From assembly GCF_001866055.1 (NCBI RefSeq), contig NZ_MLQS01000025.1, positions 1-13,994 of the forward strand: a stretch of 13,994 bases of DNA, in the 5' to 3' direction. The notes under the pieces are model-generated. The model searched no databases. It was not told where the DNA came from and saw nothing but the letters and a program-made list of their open reading frames with translations. Positions 6,681-13,745 of the stretch are shown in pieces. The position numbers and the translations under genes are program-made. Numbering within the stretch: position 1 is the stretch's first letter; each line of letters opens with the position of its first letter. The stretch is from Anaerobacillus alkalidiazotrophicus (lineage in GTDB: Bacteria > Bacillota > Bacilli > Bacillales_H > Anaerobacillaceae).

Positions 6681-8285
6681 TCACTCCTCGGCTTCGTATG
6701 GGATTTGAATATCAATCGTTGTTCCTATGCCCTCTTCTGATATGACATCTATCGTTCCATTCAACCTATTAATACTCTGTTGAATAAGGTATAATCCCAT
6801 CCCACGGTCTTTTCCTTTAGTTGAATATCCCTTTTGAAAGATAGTTTCAAGGTGATTATCAGAAATACCAACCCCAGTATCGCTAACCCTAATATAGATG
6901 AAATTATCGTTATACTTTGCGGAAACTTCAATTTTTTTTGTATGACAACCTTGTACTGCGTCTAAAGAATTATCAATTAAATTGCCTAAGATTGTAATTA
7001 ACTCATGAGTATCATCAGTATTTTTAGCGATAGGAACGTAACAATCCTTTTTAAAAATTAAGTTCGCTCCACGTTCTCTTGCATAACTTAATTTACCTAG
7101 AACAAAACCCGCTAAAATAGGATCTTTTACATGCTTTGTTATATAGCCCACATCTTCCTGAAGTTTAGTTGTTGTGTTTTTGACAAACTCTACAAGTTCA
7201 TCGTAACATTTCATGTGAACCATTCCTAAAATCACATGTAATTTGTTCATAAATTCATGTGTTTGTGCTCTCAATGCATCTGCGTAAACTTTCACTCCTG
7301 TTAACTCTTCTGCTAGCTTTTTTAACTCTGTTTTATCGCGGAAAGTTGCTACTACACCTACAATTTTTTTATCTACATAAATCGGGACTCGATTTGCGAG
7401 TAAGTTAATTCCGTTATAAGAAATTTCTTGGTCAAGCTCAGCTATTCCTGTTACTAATACATTGTTCATACGAGAATTAGGAAAAATATCTTCAATTTTT
7501 TTACCTACAAATTGTCCATCATGATGACTAATTTTTTTGAACAAGCGCTCTCCTTCACTATTCATTAACGTAATTTTACTATCCAAGTCGATAGCCACAA
7601 TTCCTTCTCTGGCGTAGTGAAGCATCGCACTTCTTTCCTCTAAAAGCTGAGCAATTTGACTTGGTTCCATTCTAAATAAAATTTCTTTAACTTTTTCCGC
7701 TAAAAAAATAGCTCCTAATATTCCAACCAATAAACTTAATGCCGTCCCAATAATCAAAATCGCTCGATTTTCTGCTACAGCTCTTTCAACATCCTCAAGT
7801 AATAAACCAGCTACTACTGCCCCAATTTGCTCTCCATTATCATTAAAAACTGGAGTGAAATAGCGTAAAGAGTGCCCCAATGTACCTTCAGCTATAGAAA
7901 TATTTTCAATCCCTTGAAAAACAAGTCGCTCATCCCCGCCTACGAATCTTTTACCAATTTGCTCTTTTAGCGGGTGGGTCTTTCTAATTCGATCCATGTC
8001 CAAGACAACAATAAATAGAACATCAGTAGCTTTTCTAACTTGTTCCACGTGATCTTGTAAAACAGTGTCCTCTATTTCTCCAGTTAATCCACCAATAACC
8101 TTAGGAGAAAGTGCCATAGTTCTTGATACATCCCTTGCTTTTTCTTCAATATTACTTATCGTTGTACTTTCAATACTTTTACTTGTAAGATAATTCGTAA
8201 CAAAAAGCGCTAATATAATGACCGAGCATACAAGAAAAATAGTTTTTATTCGCAATGGAAAATCTTTGAATTTTATGAACTTCAT
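6681..8285 (-). CDS. Sensor histidine kinase, CitA/DcuS/MalK family
   Basis: Membrane sensor of external di- or tricarboxylates, 534 residues from the ATG at 8285, which follows AGGAG by 9 bases; an upstream TTG at 8294 abuts that site. Order of parts: TM1 about 13-33; extracytoplasmic PAS/Cache domain about 35-170 with RKTHP (102-106) and SLRYFTPV (139-146), the positions that hold the carboxylate-binding Arg and His in DcuS and CitA; TM2 about 174-197; cytoplasmic PAS about 218-318; then LRAQTHEFMNKLHVILG with phospho-acceptor H343. The ATPase domain has the N box GNLIDNSLDA (N435, N439), the G1 box DTGVG (469-473) and a G2 box, DRGMGLYL. It ends 4 bp before the regulator start, so both form one operon. 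MalK-like is preferred because of the neighbouring malate-type carriers; citrate or fumarate sensing cannot be excluded. Confidence 0.93.
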   Translation of the reverse strand: MKFIKFKDFPLRIKTIFLVCSVIILALFVTNYLTSKSIESTTISNIEEKARDVSRTMALSPKVIGGLTGEIEDTVLQDHVEQVRKATDVLFIVVLDMDRIRKTHPLKEQIGKRFVGGDERLVFQGIENISIAEGTLGHSLRYFTPVFNDNGEQIGAVVAGLLLEDVERAVAENRAILIIGTALSLLVGILGAIFLAEKVKEILFRMEPSQIAQLLEERSAMLHYAREGIVAIDLDSKITLMNSEGERLFKKISHHDGQFVGKKIEDIFPNSRMNNVLVTGIAELDQEISYNGINLLANRVPIYVDKKIVGVVATFRDKTELKKLAEELTGVKVYADALRAQTHEFMNKLHVILGMVHMKCYDELVEFVKNTTTKLQEDVGYITKHVKDPILAGFVLGKLSYARERGANLIFKKDCYVPIAKNTDDTHELITILGNLIDNSLDAVQGCHTKKIEVSAKYNDNFIYIRVSDTGVGISDNHLETIFQKGYSTKGKDRGMGLYLIQQSINRLNGTIDVISEEGIGTTIDIQIPYEAEE

Positions 8286-8378
8286 TTTTGGCAACTCCTA
8301 TTTACGAGTTTAGTTATAATTATTTTCTTCCACCTTATACTTTTTTATTTTATATGTTTTTTTTCATTATTGTTGCTA

Positions 8379-8408
8379 TAAATATGGGAAGTTTGTGAAT
8401 ACTGACAA
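8379..8408 (-). promoter_or_regulatory. Possible promoter of the sensor/regulator operon
   Basis: On the minus strand TTGTCA (8408-8403) and TATTTA (8384-8379) are 18 bp apart, about 95 bp before the kinase start. A small palindrome, TTTGT(8)ACAAA at 8392-8409, overlaps the -35 and spacer. The -10 match is weak. Confidence 0.3.
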
Positions 8409-8514
8409 ATTTCGACTCGGAATTATATGTTTATAATGAATTTTTAAATTTATCGTTCTTTTCCTGTTATTAAAAAGCAAGTAAATGATTACACCATTTA
8501 TCTGAATTTCTTTT

Positions 8515-8612
8515 TGGGGTCAAAGCCCCTCACCTCTAAGCGTAGCATAGGTGGGATTTTCCAATCAGGTGGAGTAGACTCTCCACCTGATTTTCCGATG
8601 TTTCATCTTGCT
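8515..8612 (+). repeat. Dispersed palindromic repeat, copy 1
   Basis: Starts with GGGG-TCAAAG-CCCC, then a hairpin built on CACCTCTAAGCGTAGCATAGGTGGG, then a perfect 12-bp stem (8563-8574 with 8581-8592, AATCAGGTGGAG) with a six-base loop, then TTTTCCGATGTTTC. The same order of elements recurs inverted at 13290-13402. It sits in the divergent intergenic region 8286-8887, which holds no gene. The last stem followed by TTTT could also stop transcription. Confidence 0.7.
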
Positions 8613-8713
8613 GAAATGAGTCAATCAATTACATCTAGCAATCTTTCGAGTTTTATCTAAATAATGTATTTAGAACAAACCTATCCATTCTAAGAAAAAG
8701 CGGCCAACGTCAC

Positions 8714-8748
8714 TTTTTTTAATTACAAAAGTTTTTTTAATTACAAAA
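8714..8748. promoter_or_regulatory. Two perfect 17-nt direct repeats, candidate response-regulator site
   Basis: TTTTTTTAATTACAAAA occurs at 8714-8730 and again at 8732-8748, an 18-bp period, about 140-175 bp upstream of the 2HCT transporter. CitB/DcuR-family regulators bind AT-rich repeated sites, and the cognate pair is encoded next door. The link is inference. Confidence 0.45.
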
Positions 8749-8789
8749 TCTTTCTTAAACTGATTATAGTTCATATGATGAACCTAAGG

Positions 8790-8805
8790 TTGAAAACGCA
8801 TTCCA
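8790..8805 (+). promoter_or_regulatory. cre-like site (CcpA) upstream of the 2HCT transporter
   Basis: TTGAAAACGCATTCCA matches the Bacillus cre consensus WTGNNARCGNWWWCA except at the last core base. It overlaps TTGAAA, a possible -35, and lies 83 bp before the start codon. Carbon catabolite repression of carboxylate uptake is common in Bacillus. Confidence 0.45.
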
Positions 8806-8887
8806 CCCTTTAACATAGATATTAATAGAGATACTAAATAAGAAAAATTCAGGATAAACAAAACAGCGTTAAGGAGGAAGTATATCA

Positions 8888-10219
8888 ATGGTGGAAACGG
8901 CAAAGAAATTGACAGATACAACTAATATAAATAGTAAAAACTTACATCAACTTCGACCGAAAAAACAATCTAAAATTTTTAATATCCCTATTTTATGGTT
9001 CTCTCTATTTTTTGTACTAACCATAATTAGTGTTTATACAGGGAATCTCCCGGGTGGAATGATTGGCACTTTATTAGTCATGATTATTTTTGGCGAAACA
9101 CTTGGATGGATTGGAGACCGAACACCTATCGTAAAGAGCTATCTAGGTGGTGGGGCCATTGTAGCTATTTTTGGTTCAGCTTATATGGTCTATAGTGGAA
9201 TTTTACCTGAAACAGTATCAAGTTCAGTTACAGATTTTATGACTGCAGGTGGCTTTCTAGATTTTTATATTGCTGCTTTAATTACCGGTAGTATTCTCGG
9301 GATGAATTCGAAAGTATTAGTAAAAATCGGCGCTCGCTACTTTGTACCGATTTTCGGAGCGGTTATTGGGGCAATGGTCATTGCAGGTATTATCGGTTTT
9401 CTTATCAATTTCACAGTGCAGGATGCTATTTTAGTAATTGCACTACCTATTCTCGGTGGTGGTATGGGGGCAGGGGCAATTCCAATGGCTCAAATTTACT
9501 CAGAATTACTCGGTAATTCGCCTAGCTACTATATCTCTATGCTTGTACCTGCCTTAGCGTTAGGAAATGTCTTTGCAATTATAATGGCAAGTTTGTTGAA
9601 TAAACTTGGTAATAAAGTACCTTCTTTATCAGGAAACGGGCAATTACTTAAAGGATTCGAATTAGAGAAAGATGAAACTAAGCATTTTGATATTCAGAAA
9701 ATGGCAGTTGGATTAGTGGCCGCATTGATTTTCTTTGCAGTCGGTCAACTTCTTGGAGATTTTATTCCTCTTCATCCATATGCTCTCATGATTATCCTTG
9801 TAGCTATCGTAAAAATTGCGAATCTTATTCCTGAAAGTATTGTGGAAGGAGCGAGTCAATGGTATCAATTTGTAGCAAAGACTTGGACACTTGCATTATT
9901 ATTTGGGATCGGTGTGGCCTTTACAGATTTAAACGCTGTATTTGCTGCTCTTAGCTTCCAATATATAATTCTTGTAGGTGGAGTTGTTTTAGGTGCCGTT
10001 TTAGGTGCTGCACTTTTTGGTAGATTCGTTGGATTTTATCCGATTGAATCTTCGATTACCGCTGGACTTTGTATGGCAAATATGGGTGGAACTGGAGATG
10101 TCGCTGTGTTATCAGCTTCAAAAAGAATGCAATTGATGCCATTTGCCCAAATCGCCTCTAGACTAGGTGGAGCGTTAATATTATTATTGTCTGGGTTAAT
10201 TATTTCGATGTTTTTTTAA
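8888..10219 (+). CDS. 2-hydroxycarboxylate transporter (2HCT family, MaeN/CimH/CitS-like)
   Basis: Inner-membrane secondary transporter for malate, citrate or related 2-hydroxy acids, 443 residues, the usual family length. About 30 cytoplasmic residues precede the first membrane segment (ILWFSLFFVLTIISVY). The two family re-entrant-loop signatures are present: GGGMGAGA (190-197) and GGTGD (400-404, in ANMGGTGDVAVLSAS). R425 in QIASRLGG aligns with the arginine that binds substrate carboxylate in CitP and CitS. The ATG at 8888 follows AAGGAGG by about 10 bases. It is the only plus-strand gene here, divergent from the kinase, an arrangement recalling malK-malR-maeN of B. subtilis. Na+/malate symport is most likely; citrate/malate exchange as in CimH or CitP is the alternative. 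Upstream DNA holds direct repeats and a cre-like site. Confidence 0.93.
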   Translation: MVETAKKLTDTTNINSKNLHQLRPKKQSKIFNIPILWFSLFFVLTIISVYTGNLPGGMIGTLLVMIIFGETLGWIGDRTPIVKSYLGGGAIVAIFGSAYMVYSGILPETVSSSVTDFMTAGGFLDFYIAALITGSILGMNSKVLVKIGARYFVPIFGAVIGAMVIAGIIGFLINFTVQDAILVIALPILGGGMGAGAIPMAQIYSELLGNSPSYYISMLVPALALGNVFAIIMASLLNKLGNKVPSLSGNGQLLKGFELEKDETKHFDIQKMAVGLVAALIFFAVGQLLGDFIPLHPYALMIILVAIVKIANLIPESIVEGASQWYQFVAKTWTLALLFGIGVAFTDLNAVFAALSFQYIILVGGVVLGAVLGAALFGRFVGFYPIESSITAGLCMANMGGTGDVAVLSASKRMQLMPFAQIASRLGGALILLLSGLIISMFF

Positions 10220-10271
10220 GAAGTTTAATTGATTTCTAATGAATACTACAGTGTATATATTGAAGTGGACT

Positions 10272-10440
10272 ACAGATCCGTTATTTTTGCAAAATATGCT
10301 TTTTTTAGAAACGAACGGACACTCGTTCCGCTAATCTATGATTCTATTAAGTATTTTTAAAGAATTTAAGCAAATAACGAACTCAGTGTCCACATAGCTT
10401 AATAAAATGGGGGTTTTCTTAGAAATAGCGGATCTCCTGT
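10272..10440. repeat. Imperfect inverted-repeat element, MITE-like
   Basis: The left end ACAGATCCGTTATTT (10272-10286) is mirrored at the right end (10422-10440, reverse complement ACAGGAGATCCGCTATTTC) with a 3-base indel. A second nested pair, GGACACTCGTTCCGCTAAT near 10317-10335 and its mirror near 10372-10390, makes the whole element foldable. No credible coding frame. Similar nested repeats occur in Bacillaceae intergenic regions from my recollection. It lies 52 bp after the 2HCT gene. Confidence 0.5.
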
Positions 10441-10471
10441 CCGAACTAACCCGTAAGATCAACAAATTAAG

Positions 10472-10690
10472 AAAAGCGCAAGCGCCTTGGTCACGTGCGA
10501 AAGGCACTGGAAGTCCTCTGACAGAAGCCGCTCTTTGGCTTCCGCGTGCTTCTGCGTCTTCTAGCATAGCTTCGTAGCAAGCTTCCTCGAAGCAAAGATG
10601 CATGAAGCTAATCGACGAAGGATCTCAAGCAGTAATTGAAGTCCGTTGCTTGACTGAAGTGACCGAGCTCGTAGGCGCTGAAGCTAGACA
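10472..10690 (+). repeat. GC-rich dispersed repeat with GCGCC/GGCGC ends (Bacillaceae type)
   Basis: Begins AAAAGCGCAAGCGCC and ends GGCGCTGAAGCTAGACA. AGCGCC (10481-10486) pairs with GGCGCT (10674-10679), and GGTCA (10489-10493) with TGACC (10660-10664), closing a long structure with smaller internal stems such as GAAGCC/GGCTTC (10524-10542). Base composition is clearly richer in GC than its surroundings. From recollection, elements with this start and end are scattered through many Bacillus-type genomes; whether they are mobile or act as RNA is unclear. A 90-codon minus-strand frame here looks accidental. Confidence 0.65.
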
Positions 10691-10729
10691 GTTTCCAAGT
10701 TAGAAATTTATAAAGCTGAACTTCAATCA

Positions 10730-10791
10730 GTGGGGGTTTTCCTTTATCCCCCACCTAAACTTCTCGATTTTCTTAAGTTTTGAGGTGGGGG
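10730..10791. repeat. Dispersed palindromic repeat, divergent copy 2, with three competing arms
   Basis: GTGGGGG (10730-10736) can pair with CCCCCAC (10748-10754), while the overlapping CCCCCACCT (10748-10756) can pair with AGGTGGGGG (10783-10791), with inner AAACTT/AAGTTT pairing. GAGGTGGGGGTCT is shared with the copy at 13290-13402, and both are followed by CTTAAG-containing sequence. It lies between the GC-rich repeat and the ADH terminator, in a 674-bp gene-free stretch. Confidence 0.55.
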
Positions 10792-10835
10792 TCTTACTTG
10801 CCCCTTAAGAGTGGGATAAATTCTGATTATGACAC

Positions 10836-10874
10836 AAAAACACTAGGAAAAAAACGTTACTTCCTAGTGTTTTT
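10836..10874 (-). terminator. Intrinsic terminator of the alcohol dehydrogenase gene
   Basis: Perfect 14-bp arms, AAAAACACTAGGAA (10836-10849) and its complement (10861-10874), with an 11-base loop and T runs on both strands. It begins 20 bp after the ADH stop; symmetric enough to work in both directions. Confidence 0.85.
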
Positions 10875-10893
10875 GCTTTTCCTCGCAGAAATA

Positions 10894-12021
10894 TTATAAT
10901 TGCTTAGCCAAAAACTCATACAACTCTTCTCTTGAGGTTGTTCGTGGATTTGCCTTTAATGAACCTGATGGCATACTTTCTTCCACGATTCGATCTAAGT
11001 CTTTTTTCGCAACTCCAAATTCTTTTATAGAATAAGGGATACCTAACTCCATGTTGATCGTTCTCACCCAATTCTCTAAATCACTAGCAGAAGTTCCAAC
11101 ACCGTTTGCCTGGGCAATTTCTTGGTATTTGTCTCTAGATACGTCTTGGTTATACTCAATCGCCCATGGTAGTAAAGTACCACACACTAATCCATGAGGG
11201 ACGTTAAAGTGTAACCCTATCGAATGAGCGACTCCATGAACAATACCTAAGCGTGCATTAGCTAAAGCTACCCCTGCTAATAAACTACCTAATGCCATGT
11301 CTGTTCTCGCCTTTTGATCTTCTGGATGTTTATATGCCACCATCAAACTGTTGGCAATAAGAGTAGTCGCTTTAAGACTATATGGTTCAGTCAAGGCGTT
11401 AGCTCCTTTTGATGTGTGGGCTTCAACCGCTTGTGTTAATGCATCCATTCCACTCCAGGCGGTTACATTTGCTGGTGATGATACTGTTAATTGAGGGTCT
11501 AGAATGACAACTTTTGCTAGCCAGGAATTATCTCCTCTAATACTTAGCTTCACATTTTTCTCATCAGACAAGACCGAATTCGGCGTTACTTCTGAACCTG
11601 TACCGGAAGTTGTTGGGACCGCTACCCATGGAATCCCTTTCTGGGGGATTTTCTCCCCATAGAAATAATCTTTAACAGGCTTTCGATTTGGAAATTTAAG
11701 TCCCGCCACTGCCTTCGCTAGGTCCAACACACTTCCCCCACCCACTCCAATCACAAAGTCACAATTTTGCTCTTCGACTTTTTTTAACACCATTTCAACT
11801 TGTTCAACGGTAGGCTCTCCTGAAGATACATGCTCACAAATTACATAAACACCATGGTTCTTTAAATCAAGAAGGATCTCTTCAATGAGACTAGAATTAA
11901 CCAACCTTTTTGTATGAATAACCATGACTCTTTCCCCAATGGTAGAAACTTCACTACCAATAGTAGAAATTGTTCCCCAACCAGTCACAATTCTTGGAGG
12001 TACCTCTAATACATAGTTCAT
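10894..12021 (-). CDS. Iron-type (group III) alcohol dehydrogenase
   Basis: NAD(P)-dependent oxidoreductase of the metal-dependent ADH superfamily, 375 residues, normal length; probably cytoplasmic. The N-terminal Rossmann-like domain carries GVGGGSVLD (92-100) and PTTSGTGSEVTPNSVL (136-151). The metal site shows D193 (GMDALTQ), H262 (GIVHGVAHSIG) and H276 (NVPHG); the position usually filled by the second ligand His is Q197 here. That substitution occurs in some subfamilies and may change metal preference. The ATG at 12021 follows GGAGAGGTGA. Expected substrates are short alcohols or aldehydes, or polyols; sequence gives no finer answer. It lies 104 bp after the HAD gene on the same strand, with a hairpin between them, and is closed by a strong terminator. 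It could reoxidise NADH during fermentation. Confidence 0.92.
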   Translation of the reverse strand: MNYVLEVPPRIVTGWGTISTIGSEVSTIGERVMVIHTKRLVNSSLIEEILLDLKNHGVYVICEHVSSGEPTVEQVEMVLKKVEEQNCDFVIGVGGGSVLDLAKAVAGLKFPNRKPVKDYFYGEKIPQKGIPWVAVPTTSGTGSEVTPNSVLSDEKNVKLSIRGDNSWLAKVVILDPQLTVSSPANVTAWSGMDALTQAVEAHTSKGANALTEPYSLKATTLIANSLMVAYKHPEDQKARTDMALGSLLAGVALANARLGIVHGVAHSIGLHFNVPHGLVCGTLLPWAIEYNQDVSRDKYQEIAQANGVGTSASDLENWVRTINMELGIPYSIKEFGVAKKDLDRIVEESMPSGSLKANPRTTSREELYEFLAKQL

Positions 12022-12087
12022 TTCATTTCACCTCTCCCCTTCGTACATATTTTAAAACAACTTAATTTAATGAGAGTTTAACCAAGA

Positions 12088-12122
12088 AGTCGCACTCTTC
12101 TAGCGTTAGCTAAGTGGTGACT
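12088..12122. other. Imperfect hairpin between the HAD and ADH genes
   Basis: AGTCGCACT (12088-12096) pairs with AGTGGTGACT (12113-12122) with a small bulge, and TAGC (12101-12104) with GCTA (12109-12112). It begins 3 bp after the HAD stop. There is no clear T run, so partial termination or mRNA protection is a guess. Confidence 0.4.
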
Positions 12123-12125
12123 AGT

Positions 12126-12992
12126 TCACTCATTCCCTTGTTTTAATACGTATTTCCTCAAAGCATAGGCTACACCGTCTTCATTATAATTACGTGTTGT
12201 ATATGTACTTAGTTTTTTGACTTCTTCTTCTCCGTTACCCATCGCTATGCTCATTCCAGCTACTTTGAACATTGCAAGGTCATTTAGATTATCACCAATC
12301 GCAACTGTATCTTTCATAGGAATATCTAAATGATTAGCCATATAAGTTAATGCATTTCCTTTACTTACTTCTTTATGGGCGATCTCAAGTTTATGCCACC
12401 CTGAGGTAGTTAGTGAAAGATCTTGCCTCCCGGTTAGCATGTTTTCGAGTTCTTTCAAGTAATCCTTATTAAAGGATAAGACAAAAATTTTATATATTTC
12501 TAATTCAGATATATTGATATCTTGATAATGCTTCATATAACTAATCCCATGTTGTCGTAATTGAATATTTATTTCGTTATTTGCCCATTCAACCGGAAAT
12601 TCCAAATCACTTTCTTTCATTGAGAGAATCTCATTTTCTAATCTACTCTTACCATTTTCTAGTAATGTAATTCCTTGGTTAGTATAAAGTTCGTAATAAT
12701 AGCCTTTTTGTTCTAACACCGGAAGAAGTTCATTAATAACACAATCTGGTAATACAAGTCTTTGAATGAACTTATTTGAATGAAATCCAATCGCTCCATT
12801 ACCAGTAATAATTGGACAATCAATTTCAGCAGTTAATAAAATTTTTTGTGTATCATGAAGGGAACGCCCAGAGCAAATTGTAATAATATTCCCCTGGTTC
12901 TGTGCATCATAAATTGCCTCTCTATTTTCTCGACTAATAGTTCCATCATCAGATAATAATGTTCCGTCTAAATCAATTGCAATTAATTTCAA
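12126..12992 (-). CDS. Cof-type HAD-superfamily phosphatase
   Basis: Cytoplasmic Mg2+-dependent phosphatase of the Cof/YxeH/YkrA group (HAD subclass IIB), probably acting on sugar phosphates or similar metabolites. I start it at the TTG at 12992 (288 residues, MKLIAIDLDGTLL), 6 bases after AGGGTGA; an in-frame GTG at 13001 has no spaced ribosome binding site. Motif I is DLDGTLL (D7 nucleophile, D9), motif II TICSGRS (S41), motif III K211 in EVSKGNAL, and motif IV GDNLNDLAMF (D234, D238). The cap domain between motifs II and III is of the alpha/beta C2 type. It is followed by the ADH gene on the same strand. A palindrome at 13018-13035 lies just upstream. The physiological substrate cannot be inferred. 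Confidence 0.92.
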   Translation of the reverse strand: MKLIAIDLDGTLLSDDGTISRENREAIYDAQNQGNIITICSGRSLHDTQKILLTAEIDCPIITGNGAIGFHSNKFIQRLVLPDCVINELLPVLEQKGYYYELYTNQGITLLENGKSRLENEILSMKESDLEFPVEWANNEINIQLRQHGISYMKHYQDINISELEIYKIFVLSFNKDYLKELENMLTGRQDLSLTTSGWHKLEIAHKEVSKGNALTYMANHLDIPMKDTVAIGDNLNDLAMFKVAGMSIAMGNGEEEVKKLSTYTTRNYNEDGVAYALRKYVLKQGNE

Positions 12993-13017
12993 TTTGCTCA
13001 CCCTAACTAATCGTTAC

Positions 13018-13035
13018 AACAACGTACATGTTGTT
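13018..13035. promoter_or_regulatory. Palindrome upstream of the HAD gene, possible operator
   Basis: AACAAC-GTACAT-GTTGTT, perfect 6-bp arms with a self-complementary-like spacer, 25 bp before the start codon and near a possible -10 (CATAAC on the minus strand). The regulator is unknown. Confidence 0.35.
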
Positions 13036-13249
13036 ATGATTTTTATTTTTTTTAAGGAATCCTCTTTTTTATGATATTTTCAGTAACTCCAAAATTATGC
13101 AATTAGCTGATAATTTTACTTTCTCCAGTTAACTAATATTCCCCTTCAAAAATAGTAAATTTCCTTTCCACTTAATAAAGCTGTATCAAAAACAATACGT
13201 TTTATGCCATTTATAACAGTTTTTTATTATTATAAATTCCATATACAAG

Positions 13250-13281
13250 AAACCAATCCCCAGCATTCCAAAGATTGGTTT
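13250..13281 (-). terminator. Hairpin, probable terminator
   Basis: AAACCAATC (13250-13258) pairs perfectly with GATTGGTTT (13273-13281), 14-base loop. On the minus strand it is followed by TTTCTTGT. It could end transcription of the truncated dehydrogenase upstream. The neighbouring stretch 13036-13249 is AT-rich and shows no gene. Confidence 0.5.
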
Positions 13282-13289
13282 TATTAGAG

Positions 13290-13402
13290 AACTCGTTTTA
13301 GCTTCGCTAGAACATCGAAAATTCAGATGTAATCTCAACTCCACCTGAATGGAAATTCCCACCTACGCTACGCTTAGAGGTGGGGGTCTATGACTCTTAA
13401 GT
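13290..13402 (-). repeat. Dispersed palindromic repeat, copy 3 (inverted)
   Basis: Read on the minus strand it has the same order as the copy at 8515-8612: CCCCCACCTCTAAGCGTAGC, then GTAGGTGGGAATTTCC, then TCAGGTGGAG, then TTTTCGATGTTC. The CCCACCT/AGGTGGG stem (13358-13364 with 13378-13384) is kept; the second stem has decayed to ATTCAG/CTGAAT (13321-13326 with 13345-13350). It lies directly downstream of the truncated dehydrogenase. Confidence 0.7.
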
Positions 13403-13427
13403 TCAAATCAGTTCGATTAATTTTATT

Positions 13428-13745
13428 TCATTTGCACATCACTTTTAAATCTAGTAAATCTTTTACAGAATTGTTTACTATATATCTTGGGAAATAACCA
13501 CTCAGTACATCTACAACATTTTGAGCTGTTTTTCGTTTTAACTCTTCCTGTGCTTCTTCTGAATACCAAGCAACGTGTGGGTTTATAATAACATTCTCCA
13601 TTTTGAGTAAAGGATTATCTAAATTTATTGGTTCTTGTTCGACTACATCAATTGCTGCACCGGCAACTTTCTCTTCTTGTAAGGCTTTAATTAGAGCTTT
13701 TTCATTAATAACAGCACCTCTTGCAGTATTAATATAAAGTGGTCT
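13428..13745 (-). pseudogene. D-2-hydroxyacid dehydrogenase, C-terminal fragment truncated by an insertion
   Basis: About 105 codons of the C-terminal part of a CtBP-like D-2-hydroxyacid dehydrogenase (glycerate, phosphoglycerate or related acids). The frame reads RPLYINTARGAV, then AGAAIDVVEQEP, then NVIINPHVAWYSEEA, then a stop at 13428. These include the family's catalytic Arg (NTARG), Glu (VEQEP) and His (NPHVAW). The NAD-binding GxGxxG and the N-terminal substrate half, some 200 residues, are missing. In the same frame a stop codon occurs at 13746-13748, exactly where DNA resembling an insertion-sequence end begins, and no start codon with ribosome binding site is seen. It must be inactive on its own. 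Confidence 0.8.

Noticed and set aside
8392..8409. TTTGTGAATACTGACAAA considered as a second Rex site
   Set aside because: Only outer TTTGT/ACAAA arms match; the inner GAA/TTC symmetry required by the consensus is missing on one side.
10331..10603. Minus-strand frame of 90 codons in the repeat region
   Set aside because: It runs through two separate non-coding repeats, has GC-rich repeat-derived composition and no ribosome binding site.
10748..10791. CCCCCACC/GGTGGGGG hairpin considered as a riboswitch or CRISPR repeat
   Set aside because: No regularly spaced copies, no conserved riboswitch core and no downstream gene in the right orientation.
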